Part shown: positions 34,796 through 45,267 of the stretch, piece after piece
Numbering within the stretch: position 1 is the first letter of the stretch
Layout: the number at the start of each line of letters is the position of its first letter
Assembly: GCA_015680685.1 (NCBI GenBank)
Contig: MNCI01036530.1
Coordinates: forward strand, 2,045 to 66,044
Source: Gnetum montanum
Taxonomy: Eukaryota; Streptophyta; Gnetopsida; Gnetales; Gnetaceae
DNA length: 64,000 nucleotides
Direction of reading: 5' to 3'
Program-made: the position numbers and the translations under genes
The notes under the pieces: model-generated
Told to the model about the DNA's origin: nothing
Database searches by the model: none
The model's input: only the letters and a program-made list of their open reading frames with translations

Positions 34796-35485
34796 TGATG
34801 AGCTACGATATCGCGTACGTAATATTGCATACGCGATATCGCGTCCTGCCTCATCGTCTATAAAGAAGAGGCATCTCCCTTTGTTCCAAGGGGTAAGACT
34901 TAGACCCTTAACTAGATTCTTGCAGTTTAGTAATTCTAGAGTTAGAATAATTTCTGTGTGCCCACAGTAGGAGTCATAGAGTGAATGGATCTTTATTTGA
35001 GAAATTTGTACTTGAGCACACATTTGTGTACGGCAATAAAGATGAACTTCATGATAAACCTTACAACATATAGATTAAGCTAATTAGTAATTAATTATTG
35101 TTGAATGTTTAATGCTTTCCTAGNNNNNNNNNNNNNNNNNNNNNNNNNNNNNNNNNNNNNNNNNNNNNNNNNNNNNNNNNNNNNNNNNNNNNNNNNNNNN
35201 NNNNNNNNNNNNNNNNNNNNNNNNNNNNNNNNNNNNNNNNNNNNNNNNNNNNNNNNNNNNNNNNNNNNNNNNNNNNNNNNNNNNNNNNNNNNNNNNNNNN
35301 NNNNNNNNNNNNNNNNNNNNNNNNNNNNNNNNNNNNNNNNNNNNNNNNNNNNNNNNNNNNNNNNNNNNNNNNNNNNNNNNNNNNNNNNNNNNNNNNNNNN
35401 NNNNNNNNNNNNNNNNNNNNNNNNNNNNNNNNNNNNNNNNNNNNNNNNNNNNNNNNNNNNNNNNNNNNNNNNNNNNNNNNNNNNN
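34796..35485 (+). repeat. 5' LTR of K (contains sequence gap)
   Basis: Starts TGATGAGCTACG. U3 is only about 65 bp and is almost entirely a 36-bp near-perfect palindrome (34806-34841), then TCTATAAAGAAGAGG (about 34858-34872). CpGs are kept here but mostly lost in the 3' LTR. The LTR end and PBS lie in or at the edge of the N run, so the end coordinate is approximate; the sequence resumes with the last bases of the PBS region (GGGAATTAG). Confidence 0.85.
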
Positions 35486-35498
35486 NNNNNNNNNNNNN
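35124..35498. other. Assembly gap (375 N)
   Basis: An unbroken run of N inside the 5' LTR of K. Any reading frame crossing it is meaningless. By comparison with the 3' LTR the true missing length should be similar, so the gap is probably sized from read or mate data. Confidence 0.99.
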
Positions 35499-35627
35499 GG
35501 GAATTAGTTGTTTGTGTGCTGCATAGAATATAGGAAATCATCCATATCGTTGGAACGTTAGAACGAATCCTTAGGGTTAATCAAAGAAGGACAAGACAAC
35601 AGTACATTGCACACTGAACAAGACAAG

Positions 35628-38026
35628 ATGTCTTCTTCTTCGCATAAGAGCAGTTTACCACCTAAGACTAACACAAGAGGCAGTTGGTGACATAATACAC
35701 ATAACCAGAATCTGCCAGCTCCTCAATAGTTTCATGTGGTATATACTCATCATGATGAGTATGTACCTAATTTCACCTTTATTCTGCACCAAGATGAACA
35801 ACTACGTTGGAGAGACTTGGAGGGTAACATAGTGTTGCCTCCAGATTGATTAGTCTCCAACATGCTCCTTTGTGCTCTCACACGAATAGGCATGCCCCTT
35901 TTATACATGGAATATGTTGCATGTGATCATGAAACAAGGGACTATCATATCATAGAAGCACAACTTTAGAGGGACTTGCGATAGGAGAGATACCATACAT
36001 CCTTGAAAGGTAAATGGTGCCATGACGCTCCACATGTTTTGAGAGAAATTAAGGGTGGTGAACTTGCTTCAATAGGTTCCCCACAAAACGATGTTCCTCC
36101 TCCTGACATTGGTCAGGAGGTGATGTATCAGAACCTCCACTCCACTATTCACAACCCTAGTTCTGACACCCACGAACATGAAGTGTTCAATGAAGGAACA
36201 CGAACACACGATAAGGGCGGACGTTCTGATCATGATCACGATCGAGGCTAAGACCACCGAAGAGAAGGTAGAAAAAACTATCATGGTGATGGTTCTCCTT
36301 CTTCTTCACCTTCTAAAGAATCAAGGCATAGAAGAAGGGAGAGTAGGGAACCACGTAGGGAAACCAATTTGTGAGGATAAGGGGAAATGACGTGAAAGTC
36401 ATCAACGAGACAGTCGAGAATGAGGACGAGGGCACTCTAAAGAATCAAGGCATAGAAGAAGGGAGAGTAGGGAACCACGTAGAAACCATAGATGCTATGA
36501 ATTAAATGATCACAAAGAATCCCTACTCGCAACTAGAAGCATGCTAAATATAATGGAGGCCATAAGAGTTCCAACAAGGCACCAAAAGGATAGTAGGATC
36601 AAGAGGTTAGACATGAACAACATCCCACGGTTTAAAGGAGGATACAACGCTAATCCTCAAAATCATTTACAAGCATTCCACGATGCATGTGCCTTGCAAA
36701 ACATAGAAAACAAATGGAAAAAACTGAAGTTGTTCCCAAGAACACTAGTGAAAGAAGTTGAAAGCTGGTACCAGTCCTTAGAACTGGAATCCATTTGGAG
36801 GTGGTGTACAATGTTAGAACTATTCAATGATAAGTACCAAATTTACTCCCAAGTATCTAACCTACAGAAGAAAATCCAAGGATGGAAGCAAGGAAATCAT
36901 GAACCCTTGGATGCTGCCATGGGATGCTATTATGCACTATTACATTGTTGCCCTGAGCATGGTTATTTGTAGTGGGATCAACTATGCCATCTCGTGGATG
37001 GACTTAGGTATGAAAAAAGAAGAACCCTTGGGACGTATGCCCAAGGAAGGTTATCGATGCTTAGGTCTCACCAAACTCATAGATTTCTAGAGCAAGTAGC
37101 CAAAGAAGAAGGTGAGCTATGAAAGAGAGAAAGTGTGGAAGAATATAACTGAGATCCTTCCCTCCGAAAAAGGGGAGTGAGATTTTGTGAGGAGGAAGAA
37201 GAGTCACCACTCGAAGAGATGGTGAATAGAAAAACTTTGCCACTCCAAAAGTTAACAATAGAAGTATCGGAAAAGGTAGACCAAATGTGGGACTCCCTAG
37301 ATAGTAGGTTTGAAACTGTTCTTAAAATTGTAGAGGAGTCTAGGAAGCGAGGTAGTGACCATGACAAAAAGAAAAAGAGAGAAGTGGACAATGCACATAA
37401 TAAGGGTAAGGGAAAAATGGCTATCATAGAAGAATTTGTGGATTTAGACACAAAAAATGATGGTGGATGCAAGATATGCCAATACGACCATCCTAAAGGA
37501 TGTTGCCCAGTGATCTTACATCTAAAAGAGTCTAGGGTGTATGCACTCAACCCATGACTTAATAAATGGCAAGCACCCCGATGGTTATCTTATCCCCAAG
37601 GTAACCCAAGGCAGTTCCACTAACCTTTAACATATTATCCAAGTGGAACTCCACCACAACCCGTTGAGCAAAATCAATAGTGGCAATACCCACAGTCATG
37701 GGGGATGCTACCACTAAGGCAACAATACCCCTACCGGCAACCGGACTCATATGGCTATTATGTGTAGCATCCAATCTCTCCATGTGAATCTGTTAGTCAC
37801 ATTACACCACAACATCACTACCAAGCTTGTGAGTATTATAGAACTCCTTCTCCTAGGGAAGATAACCTACAAACATACCATCCTTCAAATCCATCTGCAA
37901 CTCTCACACCAACAGCTCCATTACCACCCGCTCTAGCAATGCAAGGGGAACTCCCTACTCAACAACAAAAATGTAATGCCACGAGGGTTGTGAATCCTCA
38001 ACCCACTATTGGTTCTGACAACTGTA
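35628..38026 (+). pseudogene. gag of K
   Basis: Begins at ATG 35628 (MSSSSHKS). The conserved N-terminal domain is near 35735-35930 (HHDEYVPNFTFILHQDEQ, GNIVLPPD). A charged region includes a direct repeat (36312-36358 and 36436-36482). The Gag core is open for 143 codons (36541-36972: MNNIPRFKGGYNANPQNH, ESWYQSLELES, IQGWKQGNHEPLDAAMG). The next open part (37177-37557) ends in a possible zinc-binding CKICQYDHPKGCC. The Pro-rich linker leads into the protease. This is the best preserved Gag of the gypsy family here, but it carries several stops. Confidence 0.83.
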
Positions 38027-38955
38027 TGAAGAAAAGGCCTTTCTTCAGAACCAACAGTCCAACCAAGCCCTCAAAAACACAAGCGGTTGAACCTCTGAAC
38101 ACCTCCCCATCAAATAAGGCTTCAGAGCTCCCTTCAAACCAAACACCGAGCTCAACGCATACAGTTATGTTAACACATGCCATTACTGACTAGATTAAGG
38201 TTGGCCACCTTCCTAGGAAATTCTATGATCCTGGAAGCCCTCTAATCTATCTCCAAATCACTGGGAATGAGCCATGCAAAGCTCTTCTGGACTTAGGTTT
38301 TGGAGTCAACTTAATATCACAAGAAATGTATAAAGCCTGAAACCTACCTCCATTAAGGAAGAACAATATTCACCTAGAGCTGGCCGACCAGTCCATCATT
38401 GTCCCCTTAGGACTGGTGGAGGACATCATTACCACTATGTGTGGGTGGTCGTACCCAACTAGTTTTCTAGTGATACAAGTGAATAACGACAATGGGGACT
38501 TCCCAATAATAATGGGAAGGGCATGGCTAAGTACTATAGATGCACACCTAGGAATCTATGATCTTTCCCTAGAAATATCTAAGGAGAACACTTTTGGAAA
38601 GATCAAGAAGAACAAGGTTCCATGCATCACATACAGTGATACAGGGTGCAATTGCGTGTAGAGATAATGGGTTGTGCAAAGTTTAGCATTGCCTGCATGC
38701 AACCGGTGTGCACAAGACACTAATATACAAAAGTGCCTGTATGTAGCAGCCACGTGACAAGAAGACACCCAATGGCTAATAGCTAATCAAGAGAGAAAAT
38801 CACTAATGTGCATGGAACTAACTGAGGGAATAACTGGCACCTACATCTAAAGCATAGATGCAATAGAGCAAGTCCGTCGCCAACTTCCAAACCTTAACCT
38901 AGAAAACATCAATTGGGGGAAGCTGGAAATTCCTATAAAAGTCAGACAAGAGTCT
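38027..38955 (+). pseudogene. Protease region of K, truncated pol
   Basis: MKKRPFFRTNSPTKPS opens the linker; the protease follows with HTVMLTHAITD (then a stop), the active-site loop ALLDLGFGVNLISQ (about 38278-38320) and GDFPIIMGRAWLSTID (about 38497-38545). The loop keeps Asp-Leu-Gly, nearer to the family than D's. After ENINWGKLEIP (about 38905-38937) pol is lost: an 8-bp repeat GACAAGAG (38945-38952, 38957-38964) marks the junction to the integrase C-terminal end. Confidence 0.8.
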
Positions 38956-38964
38956 TGACAAGAG

Positions 38965-41855
38965 ATTGTTAGTCAATGTGCAATAGACCAAACCTTTCCA
39001 TGAATTTAGAATAGTTAGTGCACATAATACCTCTAAGAAGGGATGACCCTGCTCACTATTTTGGATCTCCTTCTTCCAAATCAGTCATAGGGGAGATGGC
39101 CATCTTTGCTAACCAATTGAGGCCCTTAGTTCCTTTTTAAGTTTTTTGTTTTACACATTTTTGTTTTACAAATTTCTTTAACTTTTCTTGTTTTTTTTGT
39201 AACATTTTTTATACTTTTTCATTTCTTTGTGTGGTTGTTTGTTTTGTTAGGTTCATCACCTAATAAGTGCTCCTGATGATGGTATGAACTATATTCTATT
39301 GATTGCTAATGTTTGGTTTTTACCTTTGAGTTATAATGTTGATACTAAGGTATGGTTCTTTTGATATAACTAGAAATGAGTCCACATCATCCATGCATTC
39401 ATGAATTTCTATGATCTCATTTAGCATGGAATTGTACGGTCTCTTTCTTAATAATAAAACTATTAACAAATTTGTGACTGGGCATTTCTCAAATTGAGGA
39501 AGGACTCAAGGACTGAAAAGGGTGTGACTTCAAGGGTATTGATGCATTTGTTTTGGCCATTCTCTTGGGTGCTTGGATGTTTTCTTCTTGAATTTTCCTT
39601 ACCATTCTGACATTGCTCCATTATCGGGAAGCTGAGCTAATAAAAATAAGTCTTTGCATGGTGTGGTTCTCACACATAAAAAAAAACTGTAGAATTCAAA
39701 GCACATCCCTTAGACAAAATAATCATCTGGGCTACAAGCACTAGTTATGAAACTAAACAAACATGTTCCCTCTAACTAAGGCCCTCTCTCACTTCCTACT
39801 TTTTCCTTTCTCATTTTCTCAGAATGGTGATGACTCTTTGGTAGAAGCATTCTTGTTACTTCAAGCGGATGGATTGGCCAAGTGTATTGATGAGTCATGG
39901 TCTATTAGGCCCAGTTATTGGAGCCCTATTATTGGAGCCCTAATACAAGATACATGGTCTGTCATACCTAGTTATCTAAGCCCAGTTATTGGGGCCGCGA
40001 TATCGCAGCAGCGATATCGTGGTTCCGGTGTGAGCTTATAAATAAAAGGTGACACACTTGTTTTTGGGCATTAGTCTTTAGATTTTATTGTAAGTTTTTA
40101 AGTTTAGATTCCTCTCAATCCTTTTCACCTAGTGCATGCCCTCAGTGTGGTGATTATAATTGTACGACATCCTTATTCGAGTGTGACATACTTGGACACA
40201 CACATGACCGGTAATAAAGATCAAGATTACTTGATCATTGTAACATTCACTTAGTTTAATTATTTATTTAATTATTATTTATTACTTTCTTAGTTAATAT
40301 ATCTTCACCCTAAACTCCTTTTAAATGCGGAATGAGTACAACTTGATCATGAGCATTTAAGTGTGACTACTTGGTAACCCAGTAGCATACCTAGGATCTA
40401 CGCTTGGTAATCCTAGTGGTAGTCATGCACGAGGTCCAAGATGTGTACGGATGATTAAGGAATGGATGCTCATCGCACTTAGGCTAGTTAGATTCTCTCT
40501 TACCCTCTCTTTCTCTTTCCTTTCTAGTTTAGTTAATATTATTTACCATCATACCTAGGAGTAGCGTTAGCATAGGGACACATCATACACCTCACTCTAG
40601 ACTAAACCATACGTGAAGAAGCTAATACTAGTCCAGGTGGGAAGACAATGAATTGCAACCTAAGAATAATTGTCTAGATACCACAACTAGCCCGTTTACG
40701 GAGTTCAACTGGATCATGCGTGAAACACTCGTATTTGTATGGTTGAGTGTAGGGGTACCTCACCACTCATCATGTATTAGTGCGAAGTCACTAGATGTGG
40801 ATTGTTTGAGGCTAGATTTGGAATGAGATCTACTTAGTCACATTAACCATAAATACATAAGGGGCTGTACACCACCTTGTTCTTGGAACTCCATTCCATT
40901 CTCTTCTCCCCATCATTATTTCCCCATTTTCCACCTCATTGTCGGTTATATCAGTAATCTATATTTTGGTTGATGCATTGTTTTCTCCTTGGTGAATTAT
41001 TGGGGTTAAGTCTTTAACTCTTGCTTCCAAATGACATTTCCAGAGCCTACGAACTCTTTGAATGTGGGTTTGTCAGGGCATCAAAGGCATGAGTCTGCTT
41101 TGGGGAGGACCCATTGGCATTCCTATTTGGTGCATCAGTTAACTTCTTTCCCTTAAACATTCCCACAATCAACATTTTTTTTGTTCATTACCATCTTTGA
41201 CATCCATTTTATCGGCATTGCCATTGTTCCTTTTTCTTCATCTTTCTTATTCCTTATCTTTTTCCATTCTATTGCTACCGAATTTTAGTCATGGGCTCCC
41301 TGGTTCAATTTTTTCAATTTTTCCTATCCCCTACACTTTGGGTAGTCACCAGTGTTATATCTCTAGAATCTATATTGGCCATATCAAAACTCAGCCAATG
41401 GAATTTACACCGAGGCAAGGTATCAACTGTATTATGATTTACTTATCCTTGCTCATATGTGACTGTGTTGTGTGTGCAGATGGCAATCATACAGCAATGA
41501 ATTGGACCTGGAGGAAACACTTAGGATGGATTGGTGCTGGAACGGTTGTGCAAGGAACAAGACTGATGGTGCAATTATAGATGGACAACGGAAGGTGCAA
41601 TCCTGGCATCAGCAACAACATGTCTTCTTCTTTTCTCTCTCTCTTCTCTCTTAGCTACCAAACAAGGCTGGATGTCAATTGTGTATAGTGTTCATTCTTG
41701 TAGTCATGAACACTAATATTATCATGTATTGTAATGATTGATCCATTCACATGTCATCCCATTCACCATTAGTTTTCATTCAAGTCAATAATCCCATACA
41801 TTTCCAATATTTTGTAAGGAGCTCGAGGACAAGCTTTCATTCAGTCATGGGGGTA
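38965..41855 (+). other. 3' region of K with PPT
   Basis: A relic of the integrase end (38965-39010) and a long 3' untranslated region, interrupted by solo LTR M. Sequences at 41080-41110 (CTGCTTTGGGGAGGACCCA) match the spacers of B and C, so K keeps the longer ancestral 3' region that D has lost. No extra ORF comparable to B/C is seen. The PPT (CAGTCATGGGGGTA, about 41842-41855) precedes the 3' LTR. Confidence 0.7.
39888..40772 (+). repeat. Solo LTR M (gypsy family)
   Basis: An 885-bp LTR, TGATGAGTCATGG...CACTCATCA, flanked by target duplication TGTAT (39883-39887 and 40773-40777), with no internal region. U3 holds two copies of a roughly 70-bp unit ending in CCCAGTTATTGG (39911-39985), then two GCGATATCG palindromes (39995-40020) and CTTATAAATAAAAGG. 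It inserted into the 3' region of K. Confidence 0.92.
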
Positions 41856-42709
41856 TGATGAGCTGTGATATTGCGTACATGATATTGCATATGTGATATC
41901 GCATCCTGCCTCATCTTCTATGAATAAGAGGTGGCACCNTGATATTGCATACGTGATATCGCATCCTGCCTCATCTTCTATGAATAAGAGGTGGCACGCT
42001 TTGTTCCAATGGGTAAGACTTAGACCCTTAGCCATATTCTTGCAGTTTAGTCATTCCAGAGTTAGAATAATTTCTGTGTGCCTGCAGTAGGAGTCATAGA
42101 GTGAACGGATCTTTATTCGAGAAATTTGTACATGAGCACACATTTGTGTACGATAATAAAGATGAACTTCATGATAAACCTTGCAGCATAAAAATTAAGC
42201 TAATTAGTAATTAATTATTGTTGAATGTTTAATGCTTTCCTAGTTAATTAATATCTCTCTAAACCTTCAAATCTCTTAGTTAAGTGCACTCAGTACGACC
42301 ACTTCAAGCATGCGTGTAGCACTTGGTAACTCAGTAACGATTAGCGTTTGGTAATCCTAGCAGCGTTGCACTAGTTCAGGATGTGTACAACAAGTGGGAA
42401 CGAATACTGGTGTTAGGAATAATTAGAAACTAGTTAGCAAATAGTTAAGATAATTAGCCACTTAGTTATCTCTCCCTCTCCTTTATTAGTAGAAGACATA
42501 AAAAATTTAAAAGCTATAAAAATCATATACCTCAAGCTTACTGAACTATACAACCATGACAATATAAGTAAGTTTGGGAAGACAACGATTGATTAACCCT
42601 GAGTGTTCCATTAAGGCGCATAAGCACTTAGTCCTTGGATTTCGACCGAATCGTGCGTGAAACACTCGTATTTGTATGGTTGAGTGTAGGGATACCCCGT
42701 CACTCATTA
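41856..42709 (+). repeat. 3' LTR of K
   Basis: 854 bp, TGATGAGCTGTG...CACTCATTA, followed by target duplication GTATT. A block of 58 bp (41881-41938) is repeated after a single N at 41939 with one mismatch. This is probably a join artefact, so the true LTR would be nearer 795 bp. The GATATC motifs and an altered CTATGAATAAGAGG TATA region are in the first 90 bp. Confidence 0.9.
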
Positions 42710-42714
42710 GTATT

Positions 42715-43233
42715 TAAGGAGGTTTCCACTCCTCCTATTTTTTGTAGTAAGAAGGATACTCCTATTCCTCCATGCCATTCTTTGGCAGTAGGCCCCTCCC
42801 ACACTTACAACTCAAGGATGGAGCCAAACATTAAGCTAGATGCATCCCAACTAGTGTTCAGGGGGATCACCATGCTTCCATGTAGCAGCTAGAGCACCAT
42901 GTTCCAATTCCTTCTACTTTCACTGCTCTATTTCATGCTGATGCTCCTAACTCTTTTGGGTAATGAGCTATGGAGAGCATCTTTGGGACCACATCCCAAT
43001 GGGTTCTAGTTTAGCAACTGCTAGCTCCATTAAGTCCACTAGCTTCCTCTTATTTTTAAGTGAAGCTACATCCTAGATGGACTCCAGTATAGCAGGATGA
43101 GTCCTCAAATGAGAACACTTGGAAACCCAGCTATCCGAGCACTAGCAGTGATGATGATGAGGAGGAGACTTATCATCCATCTTGAGTAACAATGAATTCT
43201 AAGTCTAAGGATGCTAGCAAGGTGAGTGATTGA
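42715..43233 (+). pseudogene. Second ORF of L, 3' part
   Basis: Continues after K: FKEVSTPPIFCSKKDTPIPP (42713 on) and, after a frame shift, an acidic Ser-rich tail STSSDDDEEETYHPS (about 43140-43185) followed by KVSD and TGA (43231-43233). The tail and the KVSD/KVNG end match G and E. Two or more stops and a frame shift are visible. Confidence 0.65.
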
Positions 43234-43692
43234 GGTCTCAGTAGGTTGTTTGTTCTCTCCTTTTGGTGATTAAAAAGGATAAGACATTTTTTGACCTTCA
43301 CATATGTAATTTTAGGACTTTGTACATATGTGATTGATATGTGGCTAGTTGTACTCCAAGATGCTTTTGGACAGTTTGATGTGAAATAGTTTTTGAATGG
43401 TTATGGATAAGATGGTATGTTTTTCAATTATCTCCATGTGGTCTATTTCTTTTCCTTACATTTTTTACCTACCCCTCCATGCTTATCATCATCCCTAACT
43501 ACCATAGGAATTTCTATGGCTTTATGCTTTTCATAGAATATCTTTTATGATCATTTTTTAATATATTTATATATGTCTACAAGTTTTACCTTTTTGGTTA
43601 TGTCCAAAAAGTGGTAGAAGTACTGTGAATTATTATTGGGACAAGGCTAACCCATTTTCTTACATTTTGAACATTACAAAAAAGGGGGAGAT
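43234..43692 (+). other. 3' untranslated region and PPT of L
   Basis: An AT-rich stretch without gene, ending in a purine tract AAAAAAGGGGGAGAT (about 43678-43692) immediately before the LTR. Confidence 0.7.
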
Positions 43693-44991
43693 TGTGGACC
43701 TTTTGATTTTGGTATGTCAAGACATTAAGAAAAATGAAAAACATATTTGTTTATATGTGTGTGTAGTTGTTGTGCTTGTAAGACAAGAATTTGGACTGAA
43801 CAAAGTTATGGACAAGGAATGAAGTATTCATCACACAAAGAAAGTGAAGAAAGATGTATCTAGAAAGTAGTAGACATCTTGGTAGAATTGAAGTGAACTA
43901 AGACAAAGAAATCTTCAAAAATAGCAAGAAATATTTCTTAGAAAAAGATGTCTTTCTTAGAAAAAAATGGAAAACATGTTTGTTTGTATGTGTGTGTAGT
44001 TGTTGTCCTTGTAGGACAAGAACTTGAATTGAGAAAAGTTATGGAGAAGGAATGAAGGTTTCATCATGAAAAGAAAGTGAAGAAAGATTCTCCAGGAAGT
44101 AGTAGACATGTTGGTAGAATTGGAGTGAACTTAGACAAAGAAATCTTCAAAAATACCAAGAAATCTTTCACAAAGCAAAGATGTCTTTACAAAATGAAGG
44201 CTAGTACCAAAAAGAAGTCTTCAACAAGACAAAGACATCTTGTAGAATGGAGACTGTAGAAATATGTCTTTCAAGAAACAAAGAAATCTTCCCAGTATTG
44301 AATTCAAATTCAAAGAGATGTCTTAGGTAGAAGAAAGATGTCTTCCATGATCATTATTGATCATTAGCTAGCCTTTGCACAAGTTCCAAGATGGATTTAG
44401 AAACATAGAAGCTATAAGAAGACTTGATGTGCATTGGAAAATTTGAAAGCCTTATTGTATACATTGTACAATCATTTGTAATCATTGAATTCTCTATTGC
44501 TCCTCATTGTATTATCATTTTGGTTTTGTAAAGTGTGTTGTAGCTAATTGTACAAGGAGTAGCAAACAGAGTTGCAATTATCCCTTGTAATTCTTGTTCT
44601 TGTTGCCCCATGGGGTTGATGGACTTAAGCTTGTTGGGATCTTGCAAGATTGAGTTTTTGGTGCTATGGTACAACACTCTGGTGTAGAGCTTAAGATTGT
44701 AAAGGTTGTGGAAGTCTTAAAACCACATTTACAATCTTGATGGGACCTTGTGGGGTTGAGTGATTGGTGTTGAAGTACAAGACTTTTGAGTGGGGCCTAA
44801 AGACTATAAACAGTATGGACCCTTCAACCACATTTTAAGAGAAACAAAGTTTGGAGGTGTGCTTGCAATCTACCCTATGAGTGTGGAGTACGCAAGTTAG
44901 GAAACCACGTAAATTCATGTGTGTGCTTTATTTCATAAAGGTTAAATTTGGAAAACTTATTCATCCTCCATTCTAAGTTCTATGATCCACA
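43693..44991 (+). repeat. 3' LTR of L
   Basis: A 1299-bp LTR with matching ends TGTGGA...TCCACA. U3 contains a tandem duplication of about 235 bp (about 43731-43964 and 43965-44200) and many AAGATGTCTT / AAGACATCTT motifs. R-U5 holds repeated units with 'ttgggatcttgcaagattga' / 'gggaccttgtggggttgag' cores (44635-44770). The R-U5 half aligns well with 47950-48499, but U3 differs strongly, so the LTR at 47420 is a different subfamily or a different insertion. Confidence 0.85.
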
Positions 44992-45240
44992 ACATCTACC
45001 TATAGACTTCTATCATTAGACATCTACATATGAAGATAGACGTCTACATTTGAAGATAGACATCTATCTGGGTTTTGTTAGACACAATATATATGCCTAC
45101 TAGTTAATTTAGATGTCTAAATTTTCATAAAAAACCCTCAAAATCTATGATTATATAAAGCCAACACTTCATTTTTTCCTCATTTTTCTTCATTTAAGCA
45201 TAGGTGACTAAAAGTAGATGACTAGGACTTCCACAAAAAT
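44992..45240 (+). promoter_or_regulatory. Internal promoter-like block of E (AGACGTCT array, TATA)
   Basis: Three motifs, AGACATCTA (45018), AGACGTCTA (45038) and AGACATCTA (45058), lie exactly 20 bp apart, and AGATGTCTA follows at 45111. The middle one is part of the perfect palindrome TAGACGTCTA with an ACGT core. TTATATAAAG lies at 45151-45160. The ATG of the ORF is about 110 bp further on. The LTR of E has the same motif family at 47737-47825 before its own TATA (47890), so this looks like a second, internal promoter. Confidence 0.55.
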
Positions 45241-45267
45241 AGAAATTTGTGCATATCCTTGTAGATC

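Larger units (their letters stand above)
34796..42709 (+). mobile_element. Gypsy element K, internally deleted, inserted in L
   Basis: A 7914-bp insertion (including 375 N) flanked by target duplication GTATT (34791-34795 and 42710-42714). It has a 5' LTR, gag, protease, a deletion removing RT, RNaseH and integrase, a 3' region with solo LTR M, PPT and 3' LTR. It is the same subfamily as D. At 38945-38964 the sequence jumps from the protease-RT linker (D position about 18114) to the integrase end (D position about 20886), about 2.8 kb. K is therefore non-autonomous but has both LTRs and gag. Confidence 0.92.

Noticed and set aside
35095-35541. Long frames on both strands across 35124-35498
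   Set aside because: They consist of N; this is an assembly gap, not coding sequence.
45018-45066. CRISPR-like regular short repeats
   Set aside because: Only three 9-bp motifs at 20-bp spacing in a plant retroelement promoter context; no repeat-spacer architecture.
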